NCBI RefSeq assembly: GCF_015291705.1
Contig: NZ_CP030050.1
Span: forward strand, 6,572,001 to 6,636,000
DNA length: 64,000 bases
Source of the DNA: Bradyrhizobium arachidis
GTDB lineage: Bacteria > Pseudomonadota > Alphaproteobacteria > Rhizobiales > Xanthobacteraceae
Direction of reading: 5' to 3'
The translations under genes and the position numbers were made by a program. The notes beneath the pieces are model-generated. The model did not search any database. It saw only the letters and a list, made by a program, of their open reading frames with translations, and was not told the DNA's origin. This document shows, in pieces, positions 35,597 to 43,960 of the stretch (positions within the stretch are counted from its first letter, which is position 1; each line of letters starts with the position of its first letter).

Positions 35597-35777
35597 CTCC
35601 AATCTCCCATTCGATGGACGGTTGGCGCAGTCATCTCGCGACATCCCTAGATTGTTCGAGCGCGGCTGCACCGTCAAGCCGCGCGCGTTCGCCGCGCCAC
35701 CGCGATTGACGGGTTCGTCCGCCGGCGGATAATGCCGCCCTTCGCATCGCAAAATCGAACGTGAGGGAATCGCCATC

Positions 35778-36776
35778 GTGAACAACCTTCTGACCGACAT
35801 CGCCGGCGTCCGCGTCGGCCATGCCGAAGATGCGAAAATCGCCTCGGGCGTGACGGCGGTCGTGTTCGACCAGCCGGCCGTTGCGGCGATCGACGTGCGC
35901 GGCGGCGGCCCCGGCACCCGCGAGGATGCCCTGCTCGACCTCGCCAACACGGTCGAGCGCGTCGATGCAATCGCGCTGTCGGGCGGCTCGGCCTTCGGAC
36001 TGGAGACCGGCGGGGGCGTCCAGGCCTGGCTCGCCGAGCAGGGCCGCGGTTTCCGCGTCCGCGAGGCGCTGATCCCGATTGTGCCGGGCGCAATCCTGTT
36101 CGATCTGCTCAATGGCGGCGACAAGGCCTGGGGGCGCTTTGCGCCCTATCGCGACCTTGGCTACGCCGCGGCAGCTTCGGCCGCCGCATCCGATTTTGCG
36201 CTCGGCAGCGTTGGCGCCGGTTTTGGCGCCACGACGGCGACCCTCAAGGGCGGGCTCGGCTCGGCGTCCGCCGTCACGAGCAGCGGCGCCAGGGTGGCGG
36301 CCATCATCGCCGTCAATGCGGTCGGCAGCGTCACCGTCGGCGACGGCCCATGGTTCTGGGCGGCGCCGTTCGAGGTGACGGGCGAGTTCGGCGGACGCGG
36401 CCTACCAAACAAGTTCACGGAGGACATGCTCCGGATGCGCATCAAGGGCGGCCCCGCCGCAGCCGAGCGCGAGAACACCACGATCGGGGTCGTCGTCACC
36501 GACGCCACGCTGACCAAACCCCAGGCCAAGCGCCTTGCCATGATCGCGCACACCGGTTTTGCCCGCGCGATCTATCCGGTGCATGCGCCGAACGACGGCG
36601 ACGTGCTGTTCGCAGCCGCGACCTGCGAGAAGCCGGTCGAGCCGCTCGTCGGCCTCACCGAGCTCGGCATGGTCGCCGCCAACGTGGTCGCGCGCGCGAT
36701 CGCCCGTGGCGTCTACAGCGCGACCGCACTGCCGTTCCCGGGCGCGCAGCCGGCGTGGAAGGATCGGTTCGGCTAA
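35778..36776 (+). CDS. P1 family (DmpA-like) aminopeptidase
   Basis: The 332-residue protein matches the DmpA/BapA N-terminal nucleophile family: LLTDIAGVRVGHAEDAKIAS at the start, AIDVRGGGPGTREDALLD, AIALSGGSAFGLETGGGV, a long GAGFGATTATLKGGLGSAS region and VGSVTVGDGP. These enzymes self-cleave before an internal Ser/Thr and act as beta- or D/L-aminopeptidases. The start is GTG with GAGGGA nine bases before it. It has no signal peptide and stands alone, so substrate and role are open. Confidence 0.9.
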   Translation: MNNLLTDIAGVRVGHAEDAKIASGVTAVVFDQPAVAAIDVRGGGPGTREDALLDLANTVERVDAIALSGGSAFGLETGGGVQAWLAEQGRGFRVREALIPIVPGAILFDLLNGGDKAWGRFAPYRDLGYAAAASAAASDFALGSVGAGFGATTATLKGGLGSASAVTSSGARVAAIIAVNAVGSVTVGDGPWFWAAPFEVTGEFGGRGLPNKFTEDMLRMRIKGGPAAAERENTTIGVVVTDATLTKPQAKRLAMIAHTGFARAIYPVHAPNDGDVLFAAATCEKPVEPLVGLTELGMVAANVVARAIARGVYSATALPFPGAQPAWKDRFG

Positions 36777-36801
36777 CCGCCGTGGCCGCGACGTCGGTGC
36801 G

Positions 36802-36941
36802 CTCCCTCGCCCCGCTTGCGGGGAGAGGGTTGGGGTGAGGGGGACTCTCCGCGAGGAAGGTGAGAGTTGAACCCGTGGAGAATCCCCCTCACCCGGAATT
36901 CAAGCTCCGCTTGAATTCCGACCTCTCCCCGCAAGCGGGAC
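36802..36941. repeat. Palindromic repeat (CTCTCCCCGC family)
   Basis: The 140-bp element starts CTCCCTCGCCCCGCTTGCGG and ends with CCTCTCCCCGCAAGCGGGAC, with GGGTGAGGGGGA/TCCCCCTCACCC arms inside and a small GGAATTCAAGC/GCTTGAATTCC pair. It lies between the convergent peptidase and EF-hand genes. Confidence 0.8.
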
Positions 36942-36953
36942 GTGGTAAGAAGC

Positions 36954-37763
36954 TCACACGCTCATCGACATTGACGAAGCTGCGGACCCCGCCGCCGACT
37001 GCGCCTGGCGCTGCATCATCTGTCCGAACCAGTCATAGGGCGAGTTGCCGCCGCCGTTCGCATTGGACGAGCTGGAGGCGCCCGGCACCGTGGTCGACAT
37101 CTTGAAGCCGTCGGCATAGGTGACGGTGGTAGTGGTCGAGCCGTCGGCATTGGTCGTCGTGGTCGAGGTCGATCCGCCGCTCGACGAGGACGAGGAATCC
37201 GAGCCGCTGCCGGAGGCATCGCCTGAGCCACTCGCCCCATGCGCATGGTGGCCGTGATGGCTGCTCTTGAGCGCCTTCGACATCTCGTCCAGGCTGACGC
37301 TGCCGTCGGAATTCGTATCCATCTTCGAGAAGACGTCGTCGGCCTGCGCCAGATTGGTGCCGCCGGCTCCGAGCGCGTTCTCGAATTCCGACTGGGTGAT
37401 GTTGCCATCGCCGTCCGCATCGATCTGCGAGAACAGGTCCTTCAGCGCCGCGTCCCGGCTCGTCGACGTCGAGGAGGTCGAGCTCGACGAGGTCGAGCTG
37501 GTCGCGCTGCCGGTCGTGTCCGACGACTGGCTCTGCGCCGCGATCAGCGCGCTCATCGTCTCCGGCGAGATCTGCGCGCAATTGCCCGCATTGACCGACG
37601 AGGTCGCGCCGCTGCTCGTGCTGTTGCCGCTGTCGATTGCGAACGGATTGGTCGCTGCGCCTTGCGAAGATCCGGTCTTCTGCGTCGAGGAGGACGATTT
37701 CGAGTTCGTCAGCGATTGGATCGCGTCGAGCGCGCTCGATACGGCACCAAGGGCGAACAACAT
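36954..37763 (-). CDS. EF-hand calcium-binding, Ser/Thr/Gly-rich protein
   Basis: The 269-residue product (from MLFALGAVSSALDAIQSLT) contains two canonical EF-hand loops, DADGDGNITQSE and DTNSDGSVSLDE, at about residues 125-137 and 155-167. Both have all calcium-ligand positions. They are embedded in low-complexity Ser/Thr/Gly/Ala sequence with a HHGHHAH stretch and a NADGSTTTTVTYADGFKM segment. No clear signal peptide is seen, and the N-terminal helix looks amphipathic. Rhizobia have many such proteins with an SSALDAIQSL start; their role is unknown. The start at 37763 is the best of several in-frame options. Confidence 0.78.
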   Translation of the reverse strand: MLFALGAVSSALDAIQSLTNSKSSSSTQKTGSSQGAATNPFAIDSGNSTSSGATSSVNAGNCAQISPETMSALIAAQSQSSDTTGSATSSTSSSSTSSTSTSRDAALKDLFSQIDADGDGNITQSEFENALGAGGTNLAQADDVFSKMDTNSDGSVSLDEMSKALKSSHHGHHAHGASGSGDASGSGSDSSSSSSGGSTSTTTTNADGSTTTTVTYADGFKMSTTVPGASSSSNANGGGNSPYDWFGQMMQRQAQSAAGSAASSMSMSV

Positions 37764-38016
37764 TGCACAACTCCAACCGATGCGGCATGCCGCGGCCAAT
37801 GTTCTGGACGTGAAGTCAGCAAGCGTCGTGCCAGCGCGAAAAGCTCAATGAAATCCGCCCTCGCCGCGCCTGGCGGGGGGCGGGAACACCGGCAATTCAT
37901 GCCGGTCGAGGCAGAAATTTCCGCCCACAGGAAGCACGCCTCCCCTGCATTGCCCGGCCGAGATGCCCATGTTAGGCGGGGCCTGATCTTCCTACGGCCG
38001 CCACGGAAACCGCGCC

Positions 38017-38718
38017 ATGACCCAAGCTTTCGCCCCCCGCCCCCTGGCCATCGCGCCCTCGATCCTGGCTTCGGATTTCTCCAGGCTCGGCGAAGAGGTG
38101 CGCGCGGTGGACGCTGCCGGCGCCGACTGGATCCATCTCGACGTGATGGACGGGCACTTCGTTCCCAACATCTCCTACGGCCCCGACGTCATCAAGGCGA
38201 TGCGCCCGCACACCAAGAAGGTGTTCGACGCTCATCTGATGATCTCGCCCTGCGATCCCTATCTCGAGGCCTTTGCGAAGGCCGGCTGCGACCACATCAC
38301 CGTGCATGCGGAGGCCGGTCCCCATCTGCACCGTTCGCTCCAGGCGATCCGCGCGCTCGGCAAGAAGGCCGGCGTCTCGCTGAATCCGGGCACGCCGATC
38401 GGGGTGCTCGAATACGTCCTCGACCTCGTCGACCTCGTGCTGGTGATGTCGGTCAATCCCGGCTTCGGCGGTCAGGCCTTCATCCCCTCCGCGATCGGCA
38501 AGATCCGCGACATCCGCGCGATGACGGCGGGCCGTCCGATCGACATCGAGGTCGATGGCGGCGTCGGCCCGGACGTTGCGGGCGCGCTGGCAGCAGCCGG
38601 TGCCAACGCCTTCGTCGCCGGCACCTCCGTGTTCAAGGGCGGCACGCAGGACACCTACAAGACCAACATCGCCGCGATCCGCAACGCCGCGCTCGGGGCC
38701 CGCGGCGAAGCGATCTGA
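38017..38718 (+). CDS. rpe: Ribulose-phosphate 3-epimerase
   Basis: The 233-residue TIM-barrel enzyme has all family signatures: [33 protein letters not shown] (metal His and Asp), [31 protein letters not shown] and [19 protein letters not shown]. It interconverts ribulose-5-phosphate and xylulose-5-phosphate in the pentose phosphate pathway and, where present, the Calvin cycle. It is monocistronic, with 160 bp to the next small gene. The length is typical, with a slightly longer C terminus. Confidence 0.96.
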   Translation: MTQAFAPRPLAIAPSILASDFSRLGEEVRAVDAAGADWIHLDVMDGHFVPNISYGPDVIKAMRPHTKKVFDAHLMISPCDPYLEAFAKAGCDHITVHAEAGPHLHRSLQAIRALGKKAGVSLNPGTPIGVLEYVLDLVDLVLVMSVNPGFGGQAFIPSAIGKIRDIRAMTAGRPIDIEVDGGVGPDVAGALAAAGANAFVAGTSVFKGGTQDTYKTNIAAIRNAALGARGEAI

Positions 38719-38881
38719 GCTGCACTCAAAAGCTTGACGCGACAGTGCAAACGTTGCGGCTCTTGCCGCAGTGCAGCGCGCAATTCGTCAAATTACAACC
38801 AAATTCCGTACTCCTCCGGACTTCCCTGATTCGCGCAAATCACCGCAAGTGACTTCTGTCTGCTTTTGACGGGAGCACATC

Positions 38882-39025
38882 ATGACGACGACCCTGGTTT
38901 GGACTGGCGTGGCGTTGTGGCTCGGGTTCAATGCTGCGATTGCGGCTCGCTGCATCTACGTGACGCGACCGGTGAAGGTCGCGGCTTCCGCCCGCATCAT
39001 CCACCTTCATCGTCGCCGGGGCTGA
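38882..39025 (+). CDS. 47-residue single-helix protein
   Basis: A short complete frame encodes a hydrophobic N-terminal helix (TLVWTGVALWLGFNAAIAA) followed by a basic tail ending HLHRRRG. It is probably a small inner-membrane protein with a cytoplasmic basic end. GGGAG lies eight bases before the ATG. It is the first of three very short genes in a row on this strand (next starts at 39031). Function unknown. Confidence 0.62.
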   Translation: MTTTLVWTGVALWLGFNAAIAARCIYVTRPVKVAASARIIHLHRRRG

Positions 39026-39030
39026 GCGCC

Positions 39031-39195
39031 ATGCAGATCGCACTCGTGAAACGCCAGCCGAAGCGCAGGTGCCGGATCCCACGTCGCCCGCATCCGGGCC
39101 TCGACTATTTCTTCGGCCGCCTCGAACGCACCGATGCCACGCTGGATGACGATGCCGGGCTCGACAATCCGGATCTGGACCAACGCCGCCACTGA
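39031..39195 (+). CDS. 54-residue basic/acidic small protein
   Basis: This short frame begins MQIALVKRQPKRRCRIPRRP, strongly basic, and ends in an acidic half with DDDAGLDNPDLDQ. It has no hydrophobic segment. It starts six bases after the preceding stop, which suggests co-translation, but the ribosome site is weak (GGGGCTGAG). No family recognised; support is moderate only. Confidence 0.45.
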   Translation: MQIALVKRQPKRRCRIPRRPHPGLDYFFGRLERTDATLDDDAGLDNPDLDQRRH

Positions 39196-39219
39196 GACTT
39201 CCTCTTCCGGAACGCCACC

Positions 39220-39411
39220 ATGAAGCCGCACTGCCCGAACTGCCTGAAGGAAATGACCAAGGCGTCCGCGTCGCGTAACCTGTTCAATTGCGAGCCCTGC
39301 CGCGAGATCATCCAGTATTTTGGCGGCAGCGCAGATCACGGCGAACCGGGCCCGCATTTCTCGTGGCCGATCCGCCGCAAGCGCGCCGCCCACACCGCAC
39401 ACGCGGCGTGA
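39220..39411 (+). CDS. 63-residue zinc-ribbon-like protein
   Basis: The product has two CxxC pairs, CPNC (residues 5-8) and CEPC (residues 24-27), separated by 15 residues, as in a short zinc ribbon. The rest is basic, ending RRKRAAHTAHAA. It may bind zinc and nucleic acid or a protein partner. It follows the 54-residue gene by 24 bp. Its stop lies directly beside the stop of the convergent kinase gene. Confidence 0.65.
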   Translation: MKPHCPNCLKEMTKASASRNLFNCEPCREIIQYFGGSADHGEPGPHFSWPIRRKRAAHTAHAA

Positions 39412-39412
39412 T

Positions 39413-40846
39413 CTAGCCCCACACCACGCCGGCCTCTGGTTTCGCCGCGGCCATCCGCGGCGGCCGCACCACGGTCACCGTACAGGTCGCCTCCGCAGCC
39501 ACCTTGGCCGAGACGCTGCCGAGCCAGGTACGCCTGAACGAATTCTGCCGCGCCCCGATGATGAGATGGTCGACCGAATTCACCTCGGCGAATTCCAGCA
39601 GCGCGGTAGCAGGGTCGACCGCCTCCAGCACGTGAACCGACAGTCGGCTCTCGTCGAGCTTCAGCGGCGTGGCCCAATGCCGGAGCGCAACCAGGCGGTC
39701 GATGTGCTTGTTGGAGCCCTGCTCGTCCAGCGTCTTGTCAATGGCGATGCGGTTGAGCTTGAGGACATTGACGCAGGCAAGTCGCGCCGAAGGTAACGTG
39801 GCCAGAATGCGCTCTGTGGTAATGCGCAGCGCCTCGTTCAGCTCGGGGGCGCCTTCGACGGTATCGAGCGCGACCGCAAGGATCGGGCTCGATGCGATCT
39901 GTTCCGCGACGTCGGATTTGGCGCGCGGCCGCATCACGCCCTGATTGAAGCGGCGCCGCCAGGCGACGCTGAGCGGATCGCGCTTCAACCGCTCCGAGCG
40001 CGCGGTGAGCTTGACCTGGTCCGGATGAGCGAGATCGAAGGCGAGCTGGGACGCGGTCGGATAGCGCCACACCGGCTCGATCTCCAGACACCGCAGCACC
40101 ACCTCCTGGAGCCAGGGCGGATAGTCGGCGCGCAGTGCCCGCGGCGGATGCGGATCGCGCCACAGCCTGCGCCGCATCGCGCGCAGCGTCTCGCCCTCGC
40201 CGAACGGACGCTCGCCCGTGGTGAAGAAATAGAGCAGCACGCCGAGCGAGAACAGATCACTGCGCGGATCGTCGCGCACACCCAACAGCCGCTCCGGCGC
40301 CATATAGGGCGCAGTGCCGTAAGGCAGGCGGAACTCCTCCTGCAACAGGTCAGGCAGATGGTCATGGTGCGACAGGCCGTAGTCGATCAGCACCGCCTCG
40401 CCGCTCTCGCGGAACATGATGCTGCTCGGCTTGATGTCGTGATGGATCACGTTCTGCCGGTGCAGGTCGGCGAGTGCGGTCGCGACCTTGGCGACGAGCT
40501 GCCGCGCCTCATCGTAGGGCAGCGGCAAATCGGGCAACCGCTTGTAGAGCGTGGTGCCGGCGATGCGCTCGATCACGACATAGGCCTGATGCGCGAAATC
40601 GCCGGTGCCGAAGCACGAGGGCACGTGCGGGCCCGCGAGCCGCGGCAGGATCATCATCTCCATCTCGAAGGAGACGATCGCGGCGGGGTCCTCGCCCTCC
40701 GACACCCGCGGGATCTTCATCAGCAGCGGCACGTCGATATCGGGATGGGTGACCGTCCACAGCGTCGCCATGCCGCCGGCATGGACGCATTCGCCGATGG
40801 TGTAGCCGTCGATGACGGCGCCTGACTTGACCAGGGGTTGGGGCAT
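39413..40846 (-). CDS. Ser/Thr protein kinase fused to a universal stress protein domain
   Basis: The 477-residue protein has an N-terminal Hanks-type kinase (residues about 12-280): loop GECVHAGGMATLW, Lys in PLLMKIPRV, catalytic HHDIKPSSIMF, IDYGLSHHDH in place of DFG, and YMAPERLLGV. Residues about 320-465 are a UspA-like domain with VDHLIIGARQNSFRRTWLGS (the ATP-binding GxxG region) and CTVTVVRPPR. Such kinase-USP fusions occur in alphaproteobacteria; targets are unknown. There is no membrane segment. The DYG variant of DFG is found in active bacterial kinases. The phosphoesterase gene lies six bases upstream, so kinase and phosphoesterase are one operon. Confidence 0.92.
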   Translation of the reverse strand: MPQPLVKSGAVIDGYTIGECVHAGGMATLWTVTHPDIDVPLLMKIPRVSEGEDPAAIVSFEMEMMILPRLAGPHVPSCFGTGDFAHQAYVVIERIAGTTLYKRLPDLPLPYDEARQLVAKVATALADLHRQNVIHHDIKPSSIMFRESGEAVLIDYGLSHHDHLPDLLQEEFRLPYGTAPYMAPERLLGVRDDPRSDLFSLGVLLYFFTTGERPFGEGETLRAMRRRLWRDPHPPRALRADYPPWLQEVVLRCLEIEPVWRYPTASQLAFDLAHPDQVKLTARSERLKRDPLSVAWRRRFNQGVMRPRAKSDVAEQIASSPILAVALDTVEGAPELNEALRITTERILATLPSARLACVNVLKLNRIAIDKTLDEQGSNKHIDRLVALRHWATPLKLDESRLSVHVLEAVDPATALLEFAEVNSVDHLIIGARQNSFRRTWLGSVSAKVAAEATCTVTVVRPPRMAAAKPEAGVVWG

Positions 40847-40852
40847 CGGCCG

Positions 40853-41593
40853 CTAGCGCCCCTGCGACAGCCGGTCGGCCAGCCAGTGCGGCAGGCCGTT
40901 GTCGCGGATCCGGCTCGCGGCCGCCTCGATGTCGTAAGGCGCGCGGCAATAGGTGATCACGCAGGAGACCGTGTCGAACAGCACGAAGGCCGCGGAGGGA
41001 TCGCCGTCGCGGGGCTGGCCAACCGAGCCGATCACGGCGAGCCATTGCCGTCCGCGCAGCAGCGGCACGGGGACATCGGTCTTGGGCACGAGGCTCGTCA
41101 TCTTCGCCGTTACCGACATCGAATAGAGCGCCGGACGGTGGATGTGGCCGCAGAACGTGACATGGGCGGGCGTCGCGATCAGGCTCTTGGCCGCATCCGC
41201 CGTCGAGCGGACATAGTGCCAGCGCTGCGGGCTGGAGGCTTCCGAGTGGACGTAAAGGCGCTCCTTCTCGTCGACCGCCATCGGCAGCCCGGCCAGGAAC
41301 CGCCGCTGCACCACGTCGAGGCGGCCGCGTGTCCATTCGATCGCGATCTGCGCCTCGGCATTCATGGTCTCGGTCTTGGTGTTGACGGCCTCGTCATGAT
41401 TGCCGCGGACGGCGATGGCGCCCTCCGCGACCAGCGCCATCGCGGTTTCCACGACCCATTCCGGATCGGCGCCATAGCCGACGAAATCGCCGAGCAGCAC
41501 GAACCGCTCCGCGCCCCGCGCACGGGCCGCTTTCAGGCAGGCCTCGAACGCCTGCCTGTTGCCGTGGATATCCGAGAAGACAGCGAGAAGCAC
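40853..41593 (-). CDS. Metallophosphoesterase (YfcE/MJ0936-like)
   Basis: The 246-residue protein carries the calcineurin-like metal motifs: FSDIHGNRQAFEA, LLGDFVGYGADPEW, AVRGNHDEAV and, later, VTFCGHIHRPALY. It should hydrolyse a phosphomonoester or phosphodiester in the cytoplasm with two metal ions. It is followed after six bases by the kinase-USP gene, so it could act on the kinase, on its targets or on a nucleotide signal; none of this is proven by sequence. Confidence 0.92.
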   Translation of the reverse strand: MLLAVFSDIHGNRQAFEACLKAARARGAERFVLLGDFVGYGADPEWVVETAMALVAEGAIAVRGNHDEAVNTKTETMNAEAQIAIEWTRGRLDVVQRRFLAGLPMAVDEKERLYVHSEASSPQRWHYVRSTADAAKSLIATPAHVTFCGHIHRPALYSMSVTAKMTSLVPKTDVPVPLLRGRQWLAVIGSVGQPRDGDPSAAFVLFDTVSCVITYCRAPYDIEAAASRIRDNGLPHWLADRLSQGR

Positions 41594-41709
41594 GCACCCT
41601 CCAGCCTCAAACCTTATTGGTAGCCGATAAGGCCAAATTGAGGGAGGTCAACAGGATGCGCCAGCTGGGTGCGGTTTTCCAGGGCGGCCGTGACGCGATG
41701 GTGAAGGAC

Positions 41710-42315
41710 CTATTGCTCGTCTTTCGGCGGCATCCGGGGCGGCGGAATCGGGGTGAACACGGCGCCTTGCGCGCCGGCCGGCGGGGCATTGAACTCGCCG
41801 GTCGAGGAATCGCCGCCGCTGGTCTCCATGATGGTCTTGGGCGTCACATATTCCCGAACCATGTCGATCAGGCTGCCATCGCCGCCGCCGAAATCGGCGG
41901 CGCGGCCGCCCTGCGGATGCCCAGCCGCGATCTCGTTCTCCGCCGCGTGGGTCTTGTCGGCGAGCCGGTCATTGTAGGGCACGCGAAAGGCGCGCGGGAT
42001 GCCGCTCGGGCGATTGTCCTCATCGAGCTGCTCGACCCAGAGGTAGATCGAACCGGGATCGCCTTCCAGCGAATGCGGCTCGACAATGCGCGCCTTCAGC
42101 AGCTTGAAAGTGGCGGGCAGCCGGTCCGTGCTGGCCCAGCCGAGCAGCCCGCGCATCTCGGTGAAGCTGACGACATAGAACGCGCTGGTCACGACCACCG
42201 CGACCGCCTTGAACGACCAGTGCAGCCGCGCATAGACCAGCACGACCAGCAGCAGCGCCCCGATGACGGCGTAGGCGATCGACAGCGTCAGGATCACCGT
42301 CTGCAGATCACTCAC
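41710..42315 (-). CDS. Membrane protein, third gene of a stator-like operon
   Basis: The 201-residue protein has two predicted N-terminal helices (about residues 5-27 and 34-52), then a soluble domain (IEPHSLEGDPGSIYLWVEQL-like segment, RAFRVPYNDRLADKTHAA) and a Pro-rich C-terminal tail. No family recognised. Its start overlaps the end of the MotB/ExbD-like gene by eight bases, so it is translated with the channel pair. It probably belongs to the same membrane complex. Confidence 0.75.
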   Translation of the reverse strand: MSDLQTVILTLSIAYAVIGALLLVVLVYARLHWSFKAVAVVVTSAFYVVSFTEMRGLLGWASTDRLPATFKLLKARIVEPHSLEGDPGSIYLWVEQLDEDNRPSGIPRAFRVPYNDRLADKTHAAENEIAAGHPQGGRAADFGGGDGSLIDMVREYVTPKTIMETSGGDSSTGEFNAPPAGAQGAVFTPIPPPRMPPKDEQ

Positions 42316-42979
42316 GGCGCACCCTCACCCGGGTCTTCGGATCGACATCGGCGCCGTTGCGCCAGCTGCTGCGGAACGTCTCCAGCAGCGATTTCGGCCG
42401 CTGGTCCACATTGACGACCTTGCCCTCGGAGTCGAGCCGGAACCGCACCGCGGTCTTCTCGTCGCCGGTGTGGTCGAGCGTGAACTTGTTGTCGAAGATC
42501 ACCTGCGCGGTCGGATTGAGCTTCTGCACCTTCACATTAGCGGTGACAGGCTCACCGGTCGTGGCGACGAAATGCGAGACATTCACCGTATATTCGCCGG
42601 CGAGGATGCCGCGCACGGTGACGATCTCCTCGCGGATCGGCGAAGCGATCTTCTTGCCGGCGACCATGATGAAGTCGTTGGCGCCGCCGCGGTCGTCGCG
42701 GTCGAGCGTGAGGAAGCCGGCCTCGCGGTGGCGATACCAGGCGATGTTGCCGGCGGGATCCTGCACGAACAGGTCGAGATCGTCGGGGTGGTTGTCCGGC
42801 CAGTCCAGCGTGATCATGAACTCGGCCTTGGAGTCGATCTTGCCGTCCTTGGCATCGGGCGAGATCGCGAGCAGCGCCAGAAAGAACAGGAACGCGATCA
42901 CCTGGAGCGCCTTGAACAGCATCACGCCGAGCGGATCGAACGGCTCCTCGCGCGGATAGAGACCAAAGTCATCCATCAT
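42308..42979 (-). CDS. ExbD/MotB-like single-pass partner with an unusual periplasmic domain
   Basis: The 223-residue protein has a short cytoplasmic end, one membrane helix at about residues 22-42 and a large periplasmic part. The Asp of EPFDPLGVMLFKAL sits at the start of the helix, as does the proton-carrying Asp in ExbD/TolR/MotB. The periplasmic part is not the usual ExbD or OmpA domain: it has ITLDWPDNHPDDLDLFVQDP and TLDRDDRGGANDFIMV, like beta-sandwich D-x-D-L-x-V repeat domains of the DUF2135/PPC kind. It shares ATGA with the channel gene and eight bases with the next gene. The role as stator partner is inference from topology and position. Confidence 0.72.
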   Translation of the reverse strand: MMDDFGLYPREEPFDPLGVMLFKALQVIAFLFFLALLAISPDAKDGKIDSKAEFMITLDWPDNHPDDLDLFVQDPAGNIAWYRHREAGFLTLDRDDRGGANDFIMVAGKKIASPIREEIVTVRGILAGEYTVNVSHFVATTGEPVTANVKVQKLNPTAQVIFDNKFTLDHTGDEKTAVRFRLDSEGKVVNVDQRPKSLLETFRSSWRNGADVDPKTRVRVRRE

Positions 42980-43761
42980 GACGAGGTTCCAGCGCCTCTG
43001 ATTCCGGCGCCTTGGCGCTCGAGCACCGGCGTCACATAGGTCTCGGTCAGCACAACCGCGTCCGAGAACACCCGCTGGGTCGCGGCATCCAGCATGTAGT
43101 ACTGGATGCGGACCAGGATCGAGCCGACCAGGCCGGCAAGCGTCGTGTACATCGCGACCGCCATGCCGTCGCTCATCAGCCCCATGGAGGAGCGCATCGC
43201 GACCTTGTCGGCGGCATCCAATCCCGCGATCGGCGCCAGCATGATGATGAAGCCGATGATGGTGCCGAGCAGGCCGAGCTTCATCAGCGTGTCCGAGACG
43301 AAGGCGCCGAACCCGTTGGAGCCGCGCAGCCGGTCGGCGAGCGTCCGCAGCAAGAGCGTCTGGTCGACCGGACGGTAGTCCTGTGCCGCGGCCTTTGTGA
43401 CGAGGCTTTCGATGTGATCGCGCACCAGCCCGCGCGGCAGCGCCGCCGCGCGCGCATCGAGCACCTTGCTGCCGTCAGGCGCTGCGAGCGCCGCCCGGCA
43501 GCGCCGGGCCGCCGCGCCCTCCCGCGCGATCGCCCGTGTGCGCAGGAAGCAATGGCCGCAGGTCAGGACATAGAGCACCGCGATGACGCTGGAAATGTAG
43601 GTGCGGTCCGAGGTCAGCATCAGATGGATCAGGCCGAACCGCCACAGCAGCACGACCGCGAAGACCGAAAGCCCGGTGAAGATCATCCAGAACAGCAGCG
43701 CGCTGCGTTCGGACGGGTCGGCAGCAGACCCTGCAATCGGTCCAATCGTCATCGAACTCAT
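42976..43761 (-). CDS. MotA/TolQ/ExbB-like proton channel protein
   Basis: The 261-residue protein has four membrane helices: two close to the N terminus, then LMKLGLLGTIIGFIIMLAPI and GMAVAMYTTLAGLVGSILV, which are the two core helices of the MotA/TolQ/ExbB family with the conserved Thr and Gly residues. A cytoplasmic loop of about 90 residues joins helices 2 and 3. It should form the pentameric channel that couples proton flow to motion of a partner. The start at 43761 follows GAGGAG; a longer in-frame start is possible. First gene of a three-gene operon. Confidence 0.85.
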   Translation of the reverse strand: MSSMTIGPIAGSAADPSERSALLFWMIFTGLSVFAVVLLWRFGLIHLMLTSDRTYISSVIAVLYVLTCGHCFLRTRAIAREGAAARRCRAALAAPDGSKVLDARAAALPRGLVRDHIESLVTKAAAQDYRPVDQTLLLRTLADRLRGSNGFGAFVSDTLMKLGLLGTIIGFIIMLAPIAGLDAADKVAMRSSMGLMSDGMAVAMYTTLAGLVGSILVRIQYYMLDAATQRVFSDAVVLTETYVTPVLERQGAGIRGAGTSS

Positions 43762-43960
43762 GCTGCACCGCTCCTCGCCCGCAACGACGGGCTGCAAAGA
43801 TTCCATCCCGATTAGATCAAAGCCGCCGCGCCCGGTCCAAAGAGCCATGCCCAATCAGGATTGGGAAATTTGCCCGAGCTACGATCCGGTCCAAACCCTG
43901 CAATTGGCAAGGCGCGGCGGCATTGTTAGGCTGAGCTTACCAAACGTCGGGGATGATCGC

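Noticed and set aside
41710..43761. Zorya-type anti-phage system (MotA/MotB-like ZorAB with helicase)
   Set aside because: The channel protein lacks the long coiled-coil tail of ZorA, the partner lacks an OmpA domain, and no ZorC/D/E or helicase gene is near.
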